A DNA stretch of 64,000 nucleotides from Streptosporangium becharense (lineage in GTDB: Bacteria; Actinomycetota; Actinomycetes; Streptosporangiales; Streptosporangiaceae), in NCBI RefSeq assembly GCF_014204985.1, contig NZ_JACHMP010000001.1, positions 1,674,001 through 1,738,000 of the forward strand, given 5' to 3'. Positions within the stretch are counted from its first letter, which is position 1, and each line of letters starts with the position of its first letter. A program made the position numbers and the translations under genes. The notes below the pieces were generated by a model. The model saw only the letters and a program-made list of their open reading frames with translations, was not told where the DNA came from and made no database searches. Positions 60,253-64,000 of this stretch are shown in pieces.

Positions 60253-60284
60253 CGAGGCCCGGACACCACGGTGTCCGGGCCTCG
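60253..60284 (+). terminator. Terminator of the ctaE-qcrCAB operon
   Basis: CGAGGCCCGGACACC (60253-60267) pairs over 15 bp with 60270-60284, with only two bases between. It lies 28 bp after the qcrB stop. Imperfect GTCCGGGCCC-type repeats follow to about 60420. Confidence 0.82.
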
Positions 60285-60501
60285 TGCCGTTCCCGGCGTC
60301 CGACGTCCGGGCCCGTTGCGTTCCGGCCCCCGGCATCCGGGCCCCGTTCCGTTCGCGGTCCCCGACGTCCGGTGTCCGGCCGCCGCCCCGTTCCCGGCCC
60401 CCGGTGCCACGCTGGGCCGCGCGCCGCTCGGAGCGGAGGAATTTCCTCACGGGCGGGCGGGCGGCGTCCGTACGGGCCGTTGAGGGCTCCAGAGCCAGCG
60501 G

Positions 60502-61725
60502 TCAGGCATCGTCGGTGGTGAAGTGCTTGAGGCTGCTCCACCTGAGCCACTGCTTCCAGTCCTCCTGCCAGTGGCCCCAGCCGTTGGTGGGTTCCAGCCT
60601 GCGCGGCGAGCCCGTGATGATGATCGGGTCTCCGATCAGGGTGTTGTCGATGAACCACTTGGCGTCGGCGGGGCTGACGTTGACGCAGCCGTGGCTCACG
60701 TTGGCGTGCCCCTGCGACCCGACCGACCAAGGCGCGCTGTGGACGTACTCGCCGCTGTTGGAGATGCGGACGGTGTTGTAGACCGTCATCCGGTAGTAGC
60801 CGGGAGAGCCGGGCCCGATCCCGGGCGAGACCATGATGGTGACCGGCTCACGGGACATGGCCAGGTGTATGCCGCTGGTCGTGTGGTACTTCCAGACGCC
60901 GCCCTGGCCGGCGCTCATCGGCATGCGACGGACGACCCTGTCGTCGCGGCGCACGGTCAGCAGGTGGGTCAGGACGCTGCCCCGGGTGATCTGGGAGCGG
61001 CCGATCCTGAAGTCGATGGTCCGGTTCGCCGCGCCGTACAGGCCCGCGCCGCCGCGTACGCCCGCCAGGCGGGCCTCGACCCTGACCCGGGTGTGGGCGG
61101 GCCAGAAGTGCTTGGGGCGGAAGTGCACCGTCCGGCTGTCGAACCAGTGCCAGGCGCCGATGACCGGCTTGGAGGCGGTGACCAGCAGGTTCCGCTCGAC
61201 GGCGACCCGGTCGGAGATGTCCCGGTCAAAAGTGATCATCACCGGCATGCCGACGCCGACGGTCAGACCCGTCGTCTCGGCGCTCGGCATGATGCCGTCG
61301 ATGGTGAAGGTGGCCGTTCTCCTGACCGTGGAGAAGGTGGAGGTCGTCTCGGTGACCGCACCGGCCTCGTTGACCGCGGTCGCCGAGACCTCGTAGGAGG
61401 CCCCGGGCGTCGTCGTGCCCCGGCTGCGCCACTGGGTGCCGTCGGCGCTCAGCACGCCCGGCAGGGAGCCCTTGGCGCCTTTCACGGCCCTGACCACGAC
61501 CTTCTGCAGGGTGCCGCCCCGGGAGGCGACCAGGACGGGCGTGTCGGTCGGCACTCCCGTGGTCCTGTCGAGGGGTGCGACGCTGATGACGGCGGCCGCG
61601 GAGGACTGAGGAGTCTGGGAGGTGCCCTCGCTCCGCGGGGCGGTGGTACCGGAGCAGGAGACGGTCGCCAGCGCCAGGACCAGCGATCCCGCTCCCCGGA
61701 CCGAACGACGGATCGCGTGTCCCAC
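60502..61725 (-). CDS. L,D-transpeptidase lipoprotein (Ig-like and YkuD domains)
   Basis: A 407-residue cell-wall enzyme forming 3-3 peptidoglycan cross-links. A lipoprotein signal (SLVLALATVSCSG) puts the lipidated Cys near residue 24. Two Ig-like domains follow (about 50-140 and 145-250; DGIMPSAETTGLTVGVGMPVMITFDRDI, WHWFDSRTVHFRPKHFWPAHTRVRV). The YkuD catalytic domain has HTTSGIHLAMS and SHGCVNVSPADAKWF with catalytic Cys near residue 345. This is the LdtMt2/LppS layout. Placed between ctaF and qcrB, as often seen in actinobacteria. Same strand as ctaDF but separated by a terminator. Confidence 0.93.
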   Translation of the reverse strand: MGHAIRRSVRGAGSLVLALATVSCSGTTAPRSEGTSQTPQSSAAAVISVAPLDRTTGVPTDTPVLVASRGGTLQKVVVRAVKGAKGSLPGVLSADGTQWRSRGTTTPGASYEVSATAVNEAGAVTETTSTFSTVRRTATFTIDGIMPSAETTGLTVGVGMPVMITFDRDISDRVAVERNLLVTASKPVIGAWHWFDSRTVHFRPKHFWPAHTRVRVEARLAGVRGGAGLYGAANRTIDFRIGRSQITRGSVLTHLLTVRRDDRVVRRMPMSAGQGGVWKYHTTSGIHLAMSREPVTIMVSPGIGPGSPGYYRMTVYNTVRISNSGEYVHSAPWSVGSQGHANVSHGCVNVSPADAKWFIDNTLIGDPIIITGSPRRLEPTNGWGHWQEDWKQWLRWSSLKHFTTDDA

Positions 61726-61818
61726 ATGAACTCCCCTGTTCCGGACTGATCTCCTCTGTCAGTTATTACCCGGAGTGAGCGATCAGCTCCATAAGATGAC
61801 CTGCCCATGTGTCCAATA

Positions 61819-61868
61819 AAGCCCAAAAAGCGGACCATGGAAGCCTCCATGGCCCGCTTTCCGGGCTT
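61819..61868 (-). terminator. Long hairpin downstream of ctaF
   Basis: Outer arms AAGCCC/GGGCTT (61819-61824 with 61863-61868), middle AAAGCGG/CCGCTTT (61827-61833 with 61854-61860) and inner CCATGG/CCATGG form a long stem with a 6-nt loop. It is followed on the minus strand by TATT. It should terminate ctaC-ctaD-ctaF. Confidence 0.8.
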
Positions 61869-61903
61869 GTCACACGTGGTGTGAGAAGCGAGGTACGCGA
61901 AGG

Positions 61904-62299
61904 TCAGTGTGAGAAGTGACCCCGGTAGTACTCGAACACGAACCCGATCATGCTCATGATGATCGCGAACACGCCGATCAGGAACAGCCACCAGCCGATG
62001 ACGAAGCCGACCGTGGTCAGCGCGACGGCCAGGCAGACGAAGAGCGGCCACCAGCTGTGCGGGCTGAAGAAGCCGAGCTCTCCGGCGCCGTCGCTGATCT
62101 CGCCCTGCTTGTTGTCCTCCGGCTGCTCGCCGATGCGGCGGGCCGTGTACATCAGGTAGTAGCCGATCATGAAGGCGAAGCCCACCGAGATGGCCATCGC
62201 CGTCGTGCCGACCGGCTCCTTGGACCAGAACCAGTAGACCACGTCCACCGCGGCGAAGAAGGCGCCGCAGAGGATGAACAACCAGCCCTGAACCTTCAT
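61904..62299 (-). CDS. ctaF: Cytochrome c oxidase subunit IV, actinobacterial CtaF
   Basis: A 131-residue integral membrane protein with four helices ([79 protein letters not shown]). EPVGTTAM and [12 protein letters not shown] are the actinobacterial subunit IV hallmarks. A structural subunit of the aa3 oxidase. Its ATG overlaps the ctaD stop by four bases (62296-62299), so it is translated together with ctaD. Confidence 0.94.
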   Translation of the reverse strand: MKVQGWLFILCGAFFAAVDVVYWFWSKEPVGTTAMAISVGFAFMIGYYLMYTARRIGEQPEDNKQGEISDGAGELGFFSPHSWWPLFVCLAVALTTVGFVIGWWLFLIGVFAIIMSMIGFVFEYYRGHFSH

Positions 62300-63960
62300 C
62301 GGGAGACCTCCTCCAGCTCACGGGCCGGCGTGATGTGCGGGTACTTCAGGTCGAACGCCGGGCGCTCGGAACGGATGCGCGGCAGCGAGGTGAAGTTGTG
62401 CCGCGGCGGCGGGCAGGAGGTCGCCCACTCCAGCGAGTTGCCGTAGCCCCACGGGTCGTCCACGGTGACCTGCGGAGCGGTCTTGTGGGTCTTCCACACG
62501 TTGTAGAGGAACGGCAGCGTGGAGGCGCCGAGCAGAAAGGCGCCCACCGAGGAGACCATGTTCAGGTCGGTGAACCCGTCGATCGGGCTGTAGTCGGCAT
62601 ACCGGCGCGGGAAGCCCTGCGCACCCAGCCAGTGCTGGACCAGGAACGTGGCGTGGAAGCCGATGAACAGCGTCCAGAAGTGCACCTTGGCCAGGGCCTC
62701 GTTCATCATCTTGCCGGTGAACTTGGGCCACCAGAAGTAGAAGCCCGCGAACATCGCGAAGACGACGGTGCCGAAGACCACGTAGTGGAAGTGGGCCACC
62801 ACGAAGTAGGAGTCGGACACCTGGAAGTCGAGCGGCGGCGAGGCCAGGATGACACCGGTCAGACCGCCGAACAGGAAGGTGACCAGGAAGCCGATCGAGA
62901 AGAGCATCGGCGCCTCGAACGACAGGTGGCCGCGCCACATGGTGCCGATCCAGTTGAAGAACTTCACCCCGGTGGGCACCGCGATGAGGAACGTCATGAA
63001 CGAGAAGAACGGCAGCAGCACCTGGCCGGTCGGGAACATGTGGTGTGCCCACACGGTGATCGACAGGCCGGCGATGGCGATGGTCGCGCCGACGAGGCTG
63101 ATGTAGCCGAACAGCGGCTTGCGGCTGAAGACCGGCAGGATCTCGGTCACGATGCCGAAGAACGGCAGCGCGATGATGTACACCTCGGGGTGGCCGAAGA
63201 ACCAGAACAGGTGCTGCCAGAGGATCGGGCCACCGGTCTCGGGGGCGAAGATCTGGGCGCCGAACTTGCGGTCGGCCTCCAGCGCGAGCAGCGCGGCGGC
63301 GAGCACCGGGAAGGCCATGAGCACCAGGATCGAGGTGAGCAGGACGTTCCAGGTGAACATCGGCATGCGGAACATGGTCATGCCGGGAGCGCGCATGCAG
63401 ATGATCGTGGTGATGAAGTTCACCGAGCCGAGGATCGTGCCCAGACCGCTGATGGTCAGGCCCATGATCCACAGGTCACCGCCGATGCCGGGCGAGCTGA
63501 TCGCGTTCGACAGCGGGGTGTAGGCGAACCAGCCGAAGCTGGCCGCGCCGCCGGGGGTGAGGAACCCCGACAGGGCGATGGTGCTGCCGAACAGGAAGAG
63601 CCAGTAGCTGACCATGTTCAGTCGCGGGAACGCCACGTCCGGCGCGCCGATCTGCAGCGGCATCAGCTCGTTGGCGAAGCCGGCGAACAGCGGCGTCGCG
63701 AACATCAGCAGCATGACCGTGCCGTGCATGGTGAACAGCTGGTTGAACTGCTCGTTGGTGGTGATCTGCAGGCCCGGCTGCGCCAGCTCCGCTCGCATGA
63801 TCAGCGCCATGACGCCGCCGATCAGGAAGAAGACGAACGAAGTGATCAGATAGAGGTGCCCGATGATCTTGTGGTCGGTGGACGTCATCCACTTGACGAC
63901 GACCGACCCCTTACGGAAGGGCACCGCTTGAGGGGAGAGGGCTTCGTTGTGCGCGGTCAC
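62296..63960 (-). CDS. ctaD: Cytochrome c oxidase subunit I CtaD
   Basis: The 554-residue catalytic subunit reducing oxygen to water and pumping protons. Ligand sites: MHGTVMLL (low-spin heme a His), [14 protein letters not shown] (CuB His and the cross-linked Tyr), VWAHHMFP (two CuB His), [12 protein letters not shown] (heme a3 and heme a His), and [13 protein letters not shown]. Twelve hydrophobic helices. Start GTG 63960 overlaps the ctaC stop by two bases. The enzyme belongs to the type A oxidases of the bcc-aa3 chain together with ctaE at 55990. Confidence 0.96.
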   Translation of the reverse strand: MTAHNEALSPQAVPFRKGSVVVKWMTSTDHKIIGHLYLITSFVFFLIGGVMALIMRAELAQPGLQITTNEQFNQLFTMHGTVMLLMFATPLFAGFANELMPLQIGAPDVAFPRLNMVSYWLFLFGSTIALSGFLTPGGAASFGWFAYTPLSNAISSPGIGGDLWIMGLTISGLGTILGSVNFITTIICMRAPGMTMFRMPMFTWNVLLTSILVLMAFPVLAAALLALEADRKFGAQIFAPETGGPILWQHLFWFFGHPEVYIIALPFFGIVTEILPVFSRKPLFGYISLVGATIAIAGLSITVWAHHMFPTGQVLLPFFSFMTFLIAVPTGVKFFNWIGTMWRGHLSFEAPMLFSIGFLVTFLFGGLTGVILASPPLDFQVSDSYFVVAHFHYVVFGTVVFAMFAGFYFWWPKFTGKMMNEALAKVHFWTLFIGFHATFLVQHWLGAQGFPRRYADYSPIDGFTDLNMVSSVGAFLLGASTLPFLYNVWKTHKTAPQVTVDDPWGYGNSLEWATSCPPPRHNFTSLPRIRSERPAFDLKYPHITPARELEEVSR

Positions 63961-64000
63961 TGGGCACCCGCCTGGCTAGCGATGTACTGGTCGAATTCGG
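63957..64000 (-). CDS. ctaC: Cytochrome c oxidase subunit II CtaC, last codons only
   Basis: The window edge cuts this gene so only [13 protein letters not shown] and a stop codon are visible. The identity rests on its position directly upstream of ctaD with a GTGA overlap, and on the terminal segment resembling the C-terminus of actinobacterial CtaC. The CuA site lies beyond the window. Confidence 0.75.
   Translation of the reverse strand, partial: EFDQYIASQAGAQ

Overview
The window is very G+C-rich chromosomal DNA with many GTG starts, short intergenic gaps and 1-4 bp start/stop overlaps. It carries actinobacterial markers: the qcrCAB/ctaCDEF respiratory locus with CtaF, a PASTA-domain kinase, PimB, a MacRS-type two-component system and NlpC/P60 hydrolases. 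From content and gene order I infer a Streptosporangiaceae-type actinomycete. From memory, the order also resembles the Rv2175c-Rv2200c interval of Mycobacterium tuberculosis and the SCO2104-SCO2156 interval of Streptomyces coelicolor. I see no insertion sequence, prophage, CRISPR array, rRNA or tRNA; this is core chromosome with a few accessory pieces.

Layout. 0-8 kb: thiE (cut by the window edge), an Rv2175c-like DNA-binding protein and an FAD oxidoreductase run leftward. A TPP riboswitch drives thiO-thiS-thiG rightward, followed by a PknL-like kinase and a glycerate kinase. 8-19 kb: a [2Fe-2S] domain relic, endonuclease IV, a repeat-rich 1.1 kb gap, a LytTR regulator, a sulfite-oxidase-fold enzyme, DAHP synthase behind an aromatic-amino-acid attenuator, thiI, MacRS-type genes, a phosphofructokinase with pyrophosphate-type residues and a lactonase. 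19-31 kb: a PhoX-like protein, a GntR/UTRA relic, dps, a MerR/VIT-VWA operon with a leaderless-looking promoter, a homocysteine methyltransferase, and a sugar island (bifunctional aldolase/dehydrogenase, acetylxylan-esterase-type enzyme, LacI regulator) with shared ACGTTTTA operators.

31-44.5 kb: lipid and envelope genes (PlsC-like acyltransferase, alpha/beta hydrolase, FadD15-type ligase, PimB-type mannosyltransferase), an ROK glucokinase, several conserved proteins and a pair of overlapping metalloprotease genes. 44.5-49.5 kb: two NlpC/P60 cell-wall hydrolases. The first lies behind a c-di-AMP (ydaO-type) riboswitch and apparently starts at CTG. A secreted protein and a NYN-domain protein follow. 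49.5-56 kb: an APH-fold protein, a DEDDh/GIY-YIG fusion nuclease, a stand-alone RAM domain, an orphan sensor kinase, trpD and a receiver domain. 56-64 kb: ctaE-qcrC-qcrA-qcrB converge on ctaC-ctaD-ctaF across an L,D-transpeptidase lipoprotein gene.

Several genes are under visible RNA or DNA control: the TPP riboswitch for thiazole synthesis, the attenuator for aromatic synthesis, the c-di-AMP riboswitch for wall remodelling, a MerR operator inside a -35/-10 spacer, and LacI-type palindromes. The least conventional items are the CTG-started, riboswitch-controlled hydrolase, the apparently leaderless Phe/Trp/Tyr leader peptide, and the MerR/VIT-VWA module.
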